A stretch of 64,000 nucleotides of DNA from Pseudomonas sp. BBP2017 (GCF_003024385.1 NZ_PVZN01000018.1:48671-112670); one strand, 5' to 3'. Positions 16,737-25,761 are shown, numbered from the stretch's first letter. Translations and numbers: made by a program. The notes: generated by a model not told the origin, from the sequence alone.

Positions 16737-17024
16737 TCAAATGTACAGGTCCAACCCCAGCACTTCCATCTCCCAGTCTACAAAACCTGCGGTGGTCAGG
16801 TAGCTGGTCAGGGCCTGGGCAGTGCGTTTATTACGCGCCCGGGGAAAGATCATGTCCTGCTGACGCGCAGGTAAACCACCGCTGCGGGCCAGGCCAGTAC
16901 TGGTCTGGGGCTGCACTTCGAACTCGCCAGGCAGATCCTCGTCGACATCATCACTGCGAACCGATGCTCTGCGCGGGGCCCGTTTGATCGGATAAGACTG
17001 TGAGGAAAAACCATCGATACGCAT
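16737..17024 (-). CDS. Small conserved hypothetical protein upstream of DUF72
   Basis: A 95-residue protein I cannot assign. It is basic at the N terminus (PIKRAPRRASVR), acidic in the middle (DDVDEDLPGEFEV) and ends in a hydrophobic-acidic tail (DWEMEVLGLDLYI). It probably has a largely disordered first half and a short helical C-terminal part. It has no signal peptide or recognised motif. It is tightly linked to the DUF72 gene (3-base gap), and I take it as real because of that spacing and codon use. The ribosome site before the ATG is weak. Confidence 0.65.
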   Translation of the reverse strand: MRIDGFSSQSYPIKRAPRRASVRSDDVDEDLPGEFEVQPQTSTGLARSGGLPARQQDMIFPRARNKRTAQALTSYLTTAGFVDWEMEVLGLDLYI

Positions 17025-17153
17025 GGCGATATTCTCAGGAGCAATGATGGCAATTTAGCAGCACCAGCGCGCCTTCGCTAATGCCCGATTGATAACTGGA
17101 CCACAGTTCGGGCAAAAGGTTTATCTGGCCAGGGAATAACCGACGAACAGTAC

Positions 17154-17828
17154 TCAGCGCGCTTTCGGTGTTGCCACATTGTCGCGCAGGTAGACCGGCT
17201 GAGCTTGGTCGGCAGCAATGGCCTCACCGCGTTGCCAAGCGAAGGTGGCCAGGGTCAGCAGGTCCTGGGCATGCGGCAAAAGGCTGGCGTCCTGGCCGCT
17301 CAGGGTCACCGGGATACGCTCGGCGTAACCCCAACCTGTACCGGCGCCAAACCACTCGCCGCCGGTGCCTTCAGGCAGAACGGCACGCTCGGGTGGCAAC
17401 ACCGCTTCGCTACCCAGCAGGCGCATTTCCCCGTCGACTTCCTGATAGCAGCCCCAGTACACCTCATCCATGCGTGCATCGATGGCCGCCGCGACCTGGC
17501 TCACGCCCTGCTCACGCAAGGCGCGCTGGGCCAGTACCGCGAGGTTGGACACCGGCAGCACCGGGCGCTCCAGAGCGAAGGCCAGGCCTTGAACCACGCC
17601 AATGGCGATGCGCACGCCGGTGAAGGCACCCGGCCCACGTCCGAAAGCAATCGCATCGACCGCCGCCAATGTGGTGCCAGCGTCGGCCAGCAGCTGCTGG
17701 ATCATCGGCAGCAGTTTCTGTGCGTGCAGGCGCGGGATCACCTCGTAATGGCTGGAAACCTTGCCGTCATGCAGCAAGGCAACGGAGCAGGCTTCAGTGG
17801 CGGTATCCAGGGCCAGCAAGGTGGTCAT
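17154..17828 (-). CDS. tsaB: tRNA t6A synthesis protein TsaB
   Basis: A 224-residue ASKHA-fold protein that partners with TsaD and TsaE to make N6-threonylcarbamoyladenosine at position 37 of ANN-decoding tRNAs. The typical beginning MTTLLALDTATEACSVALLHDG and the AIAFGRGPGAFTGVRIAIGVVQGLAFA block are intact. It lacks the metal-binding motif of the TsaD paralogue, as expected. It lies downstream of adk on the same strand, with the adk terminator between them, so it probably has its own promoter in the short AT-rich gap. Length is normal. Confidence 0.95.
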   Translation of the reverse strand: MTTLLALDTATEACSVALLHDGKVSSHYEVIPRLHAQKLLPMIQQLLADAGTTLAAVDAIAFGRGPGAFTGVRIAIGVVQGLAFALERPVLPVSNLAVLAQRALREQGVSQVAAAIDARMDEVYWGCYQEVDGEMRLLGSEAVLPPERAVLPEGTGGEWFGAGTGWGYAERIPVTLSGQDASLLPHAQDLLTLATFAWQRGEAIAADQAQPVYLRDNVATPKAR

Positions 17829-17865
17829 TGGTGTGTCCAGGCGAAAGAAAAAAGAGCGCCATTAT

Positions 17866-17897
17866 AAACAACAACGGCCCGTAAGCGGGCCGTTGTC
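17866..17897 (-). terminator. Rho-independent terminator of adk
   Basis: AACGGCCCG (17873-17881) and CGGGCCGTT (17886-17894) form a perfect 9-base-pair stem around TTAC on the minus strand. It is followed leftward by GTTGTTTAT. It begins 19 bases after the adk stop and lies before tsaB. Confidence 0.8.
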
Positions 17898-17915
17898 TGC
17901 ACTACCGGGTCGCGA

Positions 17916-18566
17916 TCAGCTCAGGGCTGCCAGGACCTTGGTGGTGATCGCATCAACCGAGCCTACGCCTTCGATATGCGCATACTTCGGCTTGCCGCCG
18001 TTGGCAGCCGACAGCTGCTGATAGAAGTCTACCAGTGGCTTGGTCTGGTCGTGATAGACCGCCAGGCGATGACGCACGGTTTCTTCGGTGTCGTCTTTAC
18101 GCTGTACCAGCGGCTCGCCGGTTTCGTCGTCCTGGCCTTCCACTTTCGGCGGGTTGTAGACCACGTGGTAAACGCGGCCCGAACCTTCGTGAACGCGGCG
18201 ACCGGCAATACGCTGAACGATTTCTTCGTCGGCGACGGCGATTTCAACTACGGCATCCAGCTCGACACCGGCAGTCACCAAGGCTTCAGCCTGAGGAATG
18301 GTGCGCGGGAAGCCGTCGAACAGGAAACCGTTGGCGCAGTCAGGCTGGGCGATGCGGTCCTTGACCAGGTTGATGATCAGCTCGTCGGAAACCAGCTTGC
18401 CAGCGTCCATGATCGCCTTGGCTTCCAGGCCCAGCGGGGTGCCGGCCTTGACCGCGGCGCGCAGCATGTCGCCAGTGGAGATCTGCGGAATGGCGAATTT
18501 TTCGGTGATGAACTTTGCCTGAGTACCTTTACCGGCCCCGGGAGCTCCCAGCAGAATCACGCGCAT
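17916..18566 (-). CDS. adk: Adenylate kinase
   Basis: Cytoplasmic enzyme interconverting ATP + AMP and 2 ADP, essential for nucleotide balance. At 216 residues it is the long-LID form. The P-loop GAPGAGKGT is at residues 8-16. The AMP-binding signature FDGFPRTIPQA and the LID region with GRRVHEGSGRVYHVVYNPPK are also visible. The LID lacks the four-Cys zinc site, as in other gamma-proteobacteria. A strong terminator follows. A 250-base spacer separates it from ppc upstream on the same strand, enough for its own promoter. Confidence 0.97.
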   Translation of the reverse strand: MRVILLGAPGAGKGTQAKFITEKFAIPQISTGDMLRAAVKAGTPLGLEAKAIMDAGKLVSDELIINLVKDRIAQPDCANGFLFDGFPRTIPQAEALVTAGVELDAVVEIAVADEEIVQRIAGRRVHEGSGRVYHVVYNPPKVEGQDDETGEPLVQRKDDTEETVRHRLAVYHDQTKPLVDFYQQLSAANGGKPKYAHIEGVGSVDAITTKVLAALS

Positions 18567-18731
18567 ATTGTGCTCCTCATTTTTGTAAGCAAATCAATGG
18601 AGTCGGCGCAGAGGGCCAAGTCCGGAATTTGGGTAATGACCACAAATCGGTCAAAAGGCTGCTCAAGATACACAGCGCCTTCAAGCCACACAAGCGGTCG
18701 AAAGTCGGAAAAAACCACACACATCAGCGTT

Positions 18732-18771
18732 ACAAAGCACAGGTTGCGCTGAGCGCAACCTATTGCTTTGC
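18732..18771 (-). terminator. Likely terminator after ppc
   Basis: AGGTTGCGC (18741-18749) and GCGCAACCT (18753-18761) form a perfect stem with a three-base loop, extended outward by CAAAGCA against TGCTTTG. On the minus strand it is followed by a short, imperfect T-rich run. It stands about 60 bases after the ppc stop. Confidence 0.55.
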
Positions 18772-18820
18772 AAGCATTCTCCCCCCTCTGTGAAGATGCC
18801 TGGCGGTGCAGCACCTTGAC

Positions 18821-21448
18821 TCAACCGGTATTGCGCAAGCCCGCCGCGATACCTGCCACAGTGACCAGCAGGGCCTGCTCCAGCGGGCTGTCCAGAGCGG
18901 CTTCACGCTTGCGCGAACGTGCCAGCAACTCAGCCTGCAATAGATGAAGCGGGTCCAGGTAGGTGTTGCGCAGACGGATGAATTCCAGGGTCTCCGGGCT
19001 GTGTGCCAGTAGCACCGGCTGACCGGTCAGGCCCAGTACTACCTGGCATGACTGCGACAATAGGTCGCGCAAATGAGTACCCAAAGGTCGCAGTTCTGGT
19101 TGCACTAGACGTTCGTCGTAGGAGCGGGCAATTTCCGCATCGGCCTTGGCCAGAACCATTTCCAGCATATCGATGCGGGTGCGGAAGAATGGCCACTGCT
19201 CGCGCATCTGCGCAAGCAAATCGCCCTGCCCGCGGCTCAAAGCGTTGTTCAGCGCCGCTTCCCAGCCGAGCCAGGCCGGGAGCATCAGGCGTGTCTGGGT
19301 CCAGCCGAAAATCCACGGAATCGCCCGCAGGCTTTCGATACCGCCGGCACGGCGCTTGGCCGGGCGGCTGCCCAAGGGCAAGCGCCCCAGTTCCTGCTCT
19401 GGAGTGGACTGGCGGAAGTACTCGACGAACTCAGGGTTATCGCGCACCACCCCACGGTAAGCCTTGACCCCGTCGGCGGCCAACTCGTCCATCAGTGCGC
19501 GCCAGGCGGGCTGCGGCGGAGGTGGCGGCAACAAGGTTGCTTCCAGCACCGCCGCCAGGTACAGGTTCAGGTTCTGTTCGGCAATGTCCGGCAGGCCGAA
19601 CTTGAAGCGGATCATCTCGCCCTGTTCGGTGGTACGAAAACGTCCCGCCACCGAACCCGGCGGTTGCGACAGAATCGCCGCGTGGGCCGGGCCGCCGCCT
19701 CGCCCGACGGTGCCGCCGCGACCATGGAACAGCAGCAACTCGACTTCTTGCTCGCGACAGATCCGCACCAGCGTCTCCTGGGCCCGGTACTGGGCCCAGG
19801 CCGCCGCGGTGGTGCCAGCGTCCTTGGCCGAATCGGAGTAGCCGATCATCACTTCCTGCGGCCCATGCAGGGCGCTGCGGTAGCCCGGCAAGCCCAGCAG
19901 GCGCTCCATCACCGGGCCGGCGTTATCAAGGTCCGCGAGGGTTTCAAACAGCGGCACCACACGCATCGGCCGCAGCACGCCGGCTTCCTTGAGCAGCAGT
20001 TGCACGGCGAGCACATCAGAGGCGGCACCGGCCATGGAAATCACATAAGAGCCCAAGGACGCAGCAGGTGCGGCAGCGATCTCGCGACAGGTGGCAAGTA
20101 CCTCGGCAGTGTCAGCCTGTGCTTTGAAATAACCCGGTAGCAGCGGCCGACGGCTATTGAGCTCCTGTTGCAGGAAGGCGATACGCGCCTCTTCGTCCCA
20201 GTCGGCGTAACGACCAAGCCCCAGGTACTCGGTGATTTCACTGAGCGCCGCGGTGTGCCGGGCGGCATCCTGACGGACATCCAGACGCACCAGAAACAGA
20301 CCGAAGGTCACGGCGCGGCGCAGACAGTCGAGCAATGGACCATTGGCGATCACTCCCATGCCACAGGCATGCAGCGACTCGAAACACAGGTGCAGGGGCT
20401 CGAACAGATCATGGTTATGCTGCAACACCAAAGGCGAAGGCGTTTGCGGCGACTGCAAGGCGCTCTGCGCCCAGGCACGGGTTTCACGCAAGCGATCGCG
20501 CAGCTGCTTGAGTAGCGCCCGGTAAGGTTCGGCAGAATCGCCCACCTTGGCCCTCAGCGCCTCACTGGCCTGCTGCATGGACAACTCGGAGGCCAGGGCA
20601 TCGATATCGCGCAGGAACAGGTCAGCGGCCATCCAGCGCGCCAGCAACAGCACTTCGCGGGTGACCGCAGCCGTGACATTGGGGTTGCCATCGCGATCAC
20701 CGCCCATCCACGAGGCAAAACGAATGGGCGCGGCTTTCAGCGGCAGGTGCAGACCGGTGGCCTCATGCAGGGCCTTGTCGACTTTACGCAGATGATGGGG
20801 AATGGCGTGCCAGAGCGAATGCTCGATCACCGCAAAGCCCCACTTGGCCTCGTCCACCGGGGTGGGCCGGGTACGGCGAATTTCCTCGGTGTGCCAGGCT
20901 TCGGCGATCAACCGTTGCAGACGTTCACGGATCTGCTCACGCTCGGCGGGAATCAGGTCGCGATGATCCTGAGCGGCCAACTGTGCGGCGATGGCATCGT
21001 ACTTCTGGATCAGCGTACGGCGCGCCACTTCAGTGGGGTGGGCGGTCAACACCAACTCAATATTGAGCTTGCCGAGCTGCCGTGCCAGGGCATCGTCAGT
21101 GTGTCCGGCGGCTTTGAGCCGGGCCAGGAGCTCGGACAGCACCCGGGCCTCGAAGGGGGCGGCCTGACCGGCATCACGGCGGCGAATCAACTGATACTGT
21201 TCGGCAATGTTGGCCAGGTTTAGAAACTGATTGAACGCCCGCGCCACTGGCAGCAACTCATCTTCAGCCAGGTCATTGAGGGTCGAACTCAGCTGTTCGG
21301 CGCCACCACTACGATCAGCCTTGGCGCTGCGCCGGATGTCTTCGATTCTCTGCAGGAACGCTTCGCCGTGCTGCTCACGAATGGTGTCCCCCAGCAACTC
21401 GCCCAACAAATGAACATCTTCACGCAAGCGCACATCGATATCAGTCAT
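18821..21448 (-). CDS. ppc: Phosphoenolpyruvate carboxylase
   Basis: Cytoplasmic anaplerotic enzyme that makes oxaloacetate from PEP and bicarbonate. The 875 residues match the bacterial family. The catalytic signature LVLTAHPTEVARRTL lies near residue 135. The glycine-rich loop FHGRGGTVGRGGGPAH, MIGYSDSAKDAG and the C-terminal end with G(L)RNTG are all intact. I chose ATG at 21448 (MTDIDVRLRED) because AAGG lies just upstream and homologues begin there; an in-frame start 6 codons earlier has no support. It is divergent from the small gene at 21585. Confidence 0.97.
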   Translation of the reverse strand: MTDIDVRLREDVHLLGELLGDTIREQHGEAFLQRIEDIRRSAKADRSGGAEQLSSTLNDLAEDELLPVARAFNQFLNLANIAEQYQLIRRRDAGQAAPFEARVLSELLARLKAAGHTDDALARQLGKLNIELVLTAHPTEVARRTLIQKYDAIAAQLAAQDHRDLIPAEREQIRERLQRLIAEAWHTEEIRRTRPTPVDEAKWGFAVIEHSLWHAIPHHLRKVDKALHEATGLHLPLKAAPIRFASWMGGDRDGNPNVTAAVTREVLLLARWMAADLFLRDIDALASELSMQQASEALRAKVGDSAEPYRALLKQLRDRLRETRAWAQSALQSPQTPSPLVLQHNHDLFEPLHLCFESLHACGMGVIANGPLLDCLRRAVTFGLFLVRLDVRQDAARHTAALSEITEYLGLGRYADWDEEARIAFLQQELNSRRPLLPGYFKAQADTAEVLATCREIAAAPAASLGSYVISMAGAASDVLAVQLLLKEAGVLRPMRVVPLFETLADLDNAGPVMERLLGLPGYRSALHGPQEVMIGYSDSAKDAGTTAAAWAQYRAQETLVRICREQEVELLLFHGRGGTVGRGGGPAHAAILSQPPGSVAGRFRTTEQGEMIRFKFGLPDIAEQNLNLYLAAVLEATLLPPPPPQPAWRALMDELAADGVKAYRGVVRDNPEFVEYFRQSTPEQELGRLPLGSRPAKRRAGGIESLRAIPWIFGWTQTRLMLPAWLGWEAALNNALSRGQGDLLAQMREQWPFFRTRIDMLEMVLAKADAEIARSYDERLVQPELRPLGTHLRDLLSQSCQVVLGLTGQPVLLAHSPETLEFIRLRNTYLDPLHLLQAELLARSRKREAALDSPLEQALLVTVAGIAAGLRNTG

Positions 21449-21584
21449 CAGCCTTGTCTCCGGCATTCCTGGAAAACTGCTTCTGGTCCCAGAGTGCCCC
21501 AGTACCGGTCATGCTTTCAAGGCAGACCAAAGGCGGCGCAGAAGCTACGCTCAAATCAGAGCCCTGAGGATTGATGAGGTGATC

Positions 21585-21929
21585 ATGAAAATTCGCGAGC
21601 TTGCCCGGCACTGGGAACAGAACGCCAAAGGCCGCCTCAGCCCCACCGGCCATGTTTTGCACCTGGATTTGGAGTCGGCGGCGCGTCTGGCTGCCCTGGC
21701 CGAGATGTACCCCAAGCGCCGCCCCGAAGAACTGCTCGGCGAACTGCTGGGGGCGGCCCTTGAAGAACTGGAAGCGAGCTTCCCCTATATCCAGGGCCAG
21801 CAGGTGATCGCCACTGATGAAGAGGGCGATCCGCTGTATGAAGATATTGGACCGACTCCGCGCTTCCTGGCCCTGTCACGTCGCTACCTGCAGGACATGA
21901 GCACACGCAAAGATGAATCAGCCCACTGA
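21585..21929 (+). CDS. Small conserved hypothetical protein divergent from ppc
   Basis: A 114-residue soluble protein. It begins MKIRELARHWEQNAKGRLS, then has a helical region LDLESAARLAALAEMYPKRRPEELLGELLGAALEELEASFPYI. This recalls a short antiparallel helix pair or ribbon-helix-helix-like dimer, and an acidic tail follows. Some Pseudomonas genomes call this family pilin assembly or type 1 pili tip component, but I see nothing in the sequence that supports a pilus role. The ATG has GAGG 5 bases upstream. It is divergent from ppc, whose promoter shares the 136-base spacer. Confidence 0.75.
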   Translation: MKIRELARHWEQNAKGRLSPTGHVLHLDLESAARLAALAEMYPKRRPEELLGELLGAALEELEASFPYIQGQQVIATDEEGDPLYEDIGPTPRFLALSRRYLQDMSTRKDESAH

Positions 21930-21959
21930 CGGTAATCGCGGGCTTGCCCGGCGATGCTA

Positions 21960-22289
21960 TTACTCCTGAACCTGCTGCGGCGTTTCCTGCCCCAGGCAGC
22001 GAACCGCCTGTTTCTTGCTGTCCACCAGCACCCCGGTCAGCCCCTTCTGCGAGGTGTCGAAAAGCACTAGTACGCCATCAACGCACTGGGCCACCTGGTT
22101 GGCCGGCTTCAGCGAGATCTTGTAATCCTCCCCCGGCACCGTCTTGAGCATGGTGAAATCGGATAGCAGCAGCGCATCTTCAGGTTTGGCGAAATGCAGA
22201 TAGCCGTAATACCAGAGCGCACCAACCGTACCGATGATGCTGCAGACACCGGTGATGATCAGGGGAATCGCGTTACGTTCTTCACTCAT
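21960..22289 (-). CDS. Small membrane-anchored hypothetical protein
   Basis: A 109-residue protein with one hydrophobic segment near the N terminus (IPLIITGVCSIIGTVGALWYYGYLHF, about residues 8-33) and a soluble domain (DYKISLKPANQVAQCVDGVLVLFDTSQKGLTGVLVDSKKQAVRCLG). Two Cys in the soluble part (in QCV and RCL) could form a disulfide if it faces the periplasm. The function is unknown. Its ATG overlaps the stop of the upstream alpha/beta-hydrolase gene by 4 bases, so it is translationally coupled to it. Confidence 0.75.
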   Translation of the reverse strand: MSEERNAIPLIITGVCSIIGTVGALWYYGYLHFAKPEDALLLSDFTMLKTVPGEDYKISLKPANQVAQCVDGVLVLFDTSQKGLTGVLVDSKKQAVRCLGQETPQQVQE

Positions 22290-23209
22290 TGTGACGTCTC
22301 GTCAGGGTAATTGGGGACTTCGGCCAAACGCCGCAGCCCATTGAAATGTTCGGGGTCGTCGAGAAAGCGCAGCATCACCTGGCGCCAGGTGCGGTCGGCA
22401 AAGGTCTGCACATGACCTCCGCGCGTCAGCTGCAACACGCGCGGCGGCGGGGCTGCCTGGTACAACTGAATGCCATTGGCCAGCGGCACGATTGGATCGT
22501 CGATGCTGTGGAAGAACAGCTTCGGTGATGCCTTGAGCTGGGCAATCGAATGAATCGCACTGTCACCGTCGGGCACCAGCCACGACAGTGGCAACTGGAA
22601 AGGCCAGGTCATCCACGAGTTGCTCAGCGCAAAACGCCCGACCTGACGGTAACTGGCCGGTACGCCATCGAACACCATGGCCTTAAAGCGCTTGCCCTGC
22701 TCTGGGTGTTGGGCCAGGTAATGAATGGCCATGGCGCCCCCCAGGCTCTGGCCGAGCAGCACTTGCGGCTTGCCCTGCACTTCAGGCGCCTGGTCCAGCC
22801 ATGCCAGCGCTGCGGCAATGTCCTGGTAGACCTCCGGCAACGCCGGTTTGCCCTGGGACAACCCATAACCGCGGTAGTCCAGCAACAGCACCTGATAGCC
22901 CTGCTCCGGCAGCCACCAACTGCCCCCCAGATGCCAGGCCAGGTTGCCACCGTTGCCATGCAGGTGCAGCACCGTGCCCTTGACCTCGACGCCGGCCTTG
23001 GCCGGTAGCCACCAGCCGTGCAAGCGCGTGCCGTCCGCTGCGGTGAGCGTTACATCGCGGTACTCAAGCTTGGCCTTCTGCGGGGTGAACGGCTGGCCAG
23101 GCTCGGGATAGAACAGCAGCGAACTGCAACCGCCCAGACTCAGCAACACCAACAGCAGACCGAACAGCCCGCGCCCGGCGTCAGAGAATGTTCGAATAAT
23201 CGGCTTCAA
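22286..23209 (-). CDS. Alpha/beta-hydrolase lipoprotein
   Basis: A 307-residue serine hydrolase with the signal sequence LFGLLLVLLSLGGC, whose Cys would be lipidated. It is thus predicted at the periplasmic face of a membrane. The fold shows the oxyanion-type LHLHGNGGNLAWHLG, the nucleophile elbow GQSLGG, and a late acid-His pair (SIDDPIVP and GGHVQTF). It resembles BEM46/YfhR-like hydrolases of unknown substrate. The start codon lies inside the 3' end of the QEGLA-family gene (29-base overlap), and the stop overlaps the small membrane gene. The three genes form a tightly coupled unit. Confidence 0.88.
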   Translation of the reverse strand: MKPIIRTFSDAGRGLFGLLLVLLSLGGCSSLLFYPEPGQPFTPQKAKLEYRDVTLTAADGTRLHGWWLPAKAGVEVKGTVLHLHGNGGNLAWHLGGSWWLPEQGYQVLLLDYRGYGLSQGKPALPEVYQDIAAALAWLDQAPEVQGKPQVLLGQSLGGAMAIHYLAQHPEQGKRFKAMVFDGVPASYRQVGRFALSNSWMTWPFQLPLSWLVPDGDSAIHSIAQLKASPKLFFHSIDDPIVPLANGIQLYQAAPPPRVLQLTRGGHVQTFADRTWRQVMLRFLDDPEHFNGLRRLAEVPNYPDETSQ

Positions 23210-24458
23210 TCCGGTCCAGGCTCAGGTGGTTGAGGAAGTTGGAGAAACACATCCAGGCCGACAGCGCGTTGAGGTCGCGAAACTGCTCCGGCAAGTACTT
23301 GGGAGGTTCCACAAGGCCTTCATCGACCAGTTGGCGCAAGGTGCGCATGTCCTCAAGGGTGGTCTTGCCGCAGAACAGCAAGGGGATCTGCTCGAGCTTG
23401 CCCTTGCGCACGGCCAACTGAATATAGTTGTAAACCATGATGAAGCCCTTGAGGTAGGACAAGTCTTTGGTAAATGGCAAACCATTGGGCACCGAGCCAC
23501 GGAATACCCGGCTGGCATTGCCATAGCTCTCCGGCATGTCGAAACCCTGGGCGCGGAAGAATTCGTAGACTTGCATGAAGTCGGCGCCCTCCTCGACCAT
23601 GTGAATGGCCCGGGTGCGGTTGGTCAGCTTGCGCAGACGACTCGGGTAGGAGGCAAAGGCAATGACCTCCATGAGAATCGCCAGGCCCTCCTGGGTCACG
23701 GTCGACGAGGGCGGGCCCTTGGCCAGGAAAGTACAGATCGGCTGGTTCAGGCCATTGAGGGTGGTGCCCACGTGCACCAGCCCCTCGTGCACCTCCAGCG
23801 CACGCACGTCGCGGCTGTTGAACATCGCGTCGGCGCGAATTTTGATGTAGTCGGCCCCGGCGGCGGCATCGGCGACGATGCCATCGGACTCGAACACCCG
23901 GATGGTGTCCTCGGCCTCGTTGAATACCTTGTTCAAGCGGCCCTGGAGCATTTCCACGGCCTGTTTGGCGGTGAGGTTCTTCGGTTCGTCCTTGAGGTCG
24001 CCACGGCCGTCGATGTTGTTCAGGTAGTCGGAAAGCATCAATCCCAGGTCGGCCAGGGTCGGATCACCGGCATGGAAGGCATCGGAAGCGGCGCCATACA
24101 GCTCCTGGGAAATCAGGCCGAAATCCTCGGTGCCGCGCGCTTCGAGCATGCGCACCACCATGCGATATTCCTTACACATGCGCCGCATGATCTGCCCGAC
24201 CGGGTTGAACTGGCCCAGTTGGCGGGTGATGTCGCGTTCGATGTTCTGGAACTCGAGCTTCACCGCAGCAGAGTCGAACGACAACGGCCGCCCCTGGTAA
24301 TAGGCACGGTCAACGGCCGGCGGCTCCTTGCCCTTGGTCTTGAGGAAGCCCTGGCGGATGCTGTCGTCCCACTTCACCGCGTCGAGCACACGTATGGGCG
24401 TTTGCGCCAGGACAATGCGATCAGACAGGGCACGTATCGTCTGCTGGTACTCGTCCAC
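23181..24458 (-). CDS. QEGLA-motif (DUF1704) putative metallopeptidase
   Basis: A 425-residue protein of the DUF1704/TIGR02421 family, sometimes named flavohemoglobin expression-modulating QEGLA motif protein. HEGLVH at residues 224-229 is a zincin-like HExxxH site and QEGLA is at 256-260. Both are in the order seen in the MATCAP-type metallopeptidase family, so a zinc peptidase function is plausible; no substrate is evident. No signal peptide. It starts at GTG with AGGAG 7 bases upstream. It overlaps the alpha/beta-hydrolase gene by 29 bases and follows the lipoprotein gene at 24483. Confidence 0.87.
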   Translation of the reverse strand: MDEYQQTIRALSDRIVLAQTPIRVLDAVKWDDSIRQGFLKTKGKEPPAVDRAYYQGRPLSFDSAAVKLEFQNIERDITRQLGQFNPVGQIMRRMCKEYRMVVRMLEARGTEDFGLISQELYGAASDAFHAGDPTLADLGLMLSDYLNNIDGRGDLKDEPKNLTAKQAVEMLQGRLNKVFNEAEDTIRVFESDGIVADAAAGADYIKIRADAMFNSRDVRALEVHEGLVHVGTTLNGLNQPICTFLAKGPPSSTVTQEGLAILMEVIAFASYPSRLRKLTNRTRAIHMVEEGADFMQVYEFFRAQGFDMPESYGNASRVFRGSVPNGLPFTKDLSYLKGFIMVYNYIQLAVRKGKLEQIPLLFCGKTTLEDMRTLRQLVDEGLVEPPKYLPEQFRDLNALSAWMCFSNFLNHLSLDRIEADYSNIL

Positions 24459-24482
24459 CCTACACTCCTTGAATTGACTCTA

Positions 24483-25028
24483 TTACTTGCTGGCCCGCTG
24501 GAACCGCGCCACTTCGATGAACAGGTCGGAGTTGGCCGGGTCGTCCAGATAAGCCAGGACGCGCTCGGCCGGACTGTCGATCAGCACGCCTTTGCCGTTG
24601 TCCTCGGGGACCTCATAGGTGCGACCGCTGAGCTCCTTCTTCTGCACGGCCTGATTGACCTGTTCGACGTCGAGGTTGTAGACCACCAGCTCCTTGCCGT
24701 CGATGACGTCGAAGCCCCCGATCAGGAAATTGCCGCCCAAGCGCTTGGGCACGCCAGCCGAGAGGTACCAGCGGTTGCCGTGCCGGGATACGGTGAAGAC
24801 GTACTCATCCCGTTTCTTGTCCTTGCCGATGGCCAGCGCCTTGTAGGCATCGCCACCGCTACGGCTGATCTGCAGGGTCAGTGGTTCGCCCCAGGCGTCC
24901 TTGCTGGTCCATTTGCCGAGCAGTGCCTTGGGCGCGGCCTCATTGGCCGGCATCGGCTCATTGAAGGTCACCAGACAACCGCCAAGCAGCAAAAACGACA
25001 GCGCCAACAGCAGACTTCTGGCTTTCAT
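24483..25028 (-). CDS. Hypothetical lipoprotein
   Basis: A 181-residue lipoprotein with the signal MKARSLLLALSFLLLGGC, with the lipobox LGGC. The mature part opens with a linker rich in Pro and Ala, then a beta-rich domain with LLGKWTSKDAWGEPLTLQISRSGGDAYKALAIG and NRWYLSAGVPKRLGGNFLIGGFDVIDGKELVVYNLD. This pattern recalls lipocalin-like or DUF-type periplasmic proteins, but I do not recognise the family. The ATG at 25028 is preferred because AAGGAGAA lies 5 bases upstream; a longer frame would destroy the signal. It stands just downstream of the TetR gene on the same strand. Confidence 0.82.
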   Translation of the reverse strand: MKARSLLLALSFLLLGGCLVTFNEPMPANEAAPKALLGKWTSKDAWGEPLTLQISRSGGDAYKALAIGKDKKRDEYVFTVSRHGNRWYLSAGVPKRLGGNFLIGGFDVIDGKELVVYNLDVEQVNQAVQKKELSGRTYEVPEDNGKGVLIDSPAERVLAYLDDPANSDLFIEVARFQRASK

Positions 25029-25056
25029 CGGGTTCTCCTTGAAATAGGGTCGTGGC

Positions 25057-25761
25057 TCACACGGCGGCCAGTACCAGATGCAGGTACCGGGTAAGGATAG
25101 CGAGCATCTGCGCTTGCGCATCGGCGCGTGAGCCGTCGAGCAGGCCCTGATATTCCATCTGCTCGATAATCGCCGTCAACACCAGCGCATCCTGCTGTGG
25201 CTGACACGAGCCCACGACCTGCAACATCTGGCAGGCGCCATGCAGCAGAATCTGCTCATGCAGCTTGACCAGTTCGGCCAGGCGCGGGCACAGCAACGCC
25301 TCCTGGCGAAAGGCCTGTTCGGCCATGAGGAAGTCGCGACGGTTGTGCAACTGACGCTGCACATAGTCGGCCATCATCTTCGCCACTTCGTCGGCCAGAC
25401 GCGCCCGGCACTGCGGGCTGTGATCGCCCTGCGAAAGCAACTGACGCAGCAGCACCTCGGTGTGCTCCCACAATTTGGCCATGTACGCCGCACTGCGTTC
25501 CACATACTGGGCGAAGGTATCGGTGAGCAGGTCTTCGATGTCTTTGAAATAGTAGGTGGTCGCCGACAACGGCACCCCGGCCTCGGTCGCCACCGCGCGG
25601 TGACGCACGCCACGCACGCCCTCGCGAACGACAATGCGCATGGCGGCATCGAGAATGTCCTGGCGGCGCTGTTCGCTGCCCTGGCGACTTGCCTTGCGGC
25701 CCTGATACTGAACGCTTTCGGCGACCGTCGTGGCAACGCCAGCGGCACCTTGTTGAGCCAT
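25057..25761 (-). CDS. TetR-family transcriptional regulator
   Basis: A 234-residue regulator with the helix-turn-helix block RRQDILDAAMRIVVREGVRGVRHRAVATEAGVPLSATTYYF at about residues 32-72, followed by a helical ligand domain of the TetR_C type. A disordered, Gln- and Ala-rich head of about 28 residues precedes it. I use ATG at 25761; an extension to 25824 would run up to the lysS terminator and has no ribosome site. The regulated genes are not evident. The lipoprotein gene directly downstream is the simplest candidate. Confidence 0.85.
   Translation of the reverse strand: MAQQGAAGVATTVAESVQYQGRKASRQGSEQRRQDILDAAMRIVVREGVRGVRHRAVATEAGVPLSATTYYFKDIEDLLTDTFAQYVERSAAYMAKLWEHTEVLLRQLLSQGDHSPQCRARLADEVAKMMADYVQRQLHNRRDFLMAEQAFRQEALLCPRLAELVKLHEQILLHGACQMLQVVGSCQPQQDALVLTAIIEQMEYQGLLDGSRADAQAQMLAILTRYLHLVLAAV

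Noticed and set aside
23226..25094. 622-codon plus-strand open frame opposite the QEGLA and lipoprotein genes
   Set aside because: High GC produces stop-free antisense frames. The composition is rich in His, Val and Arg, shows no known fold, and both genes beneath are recognisable.
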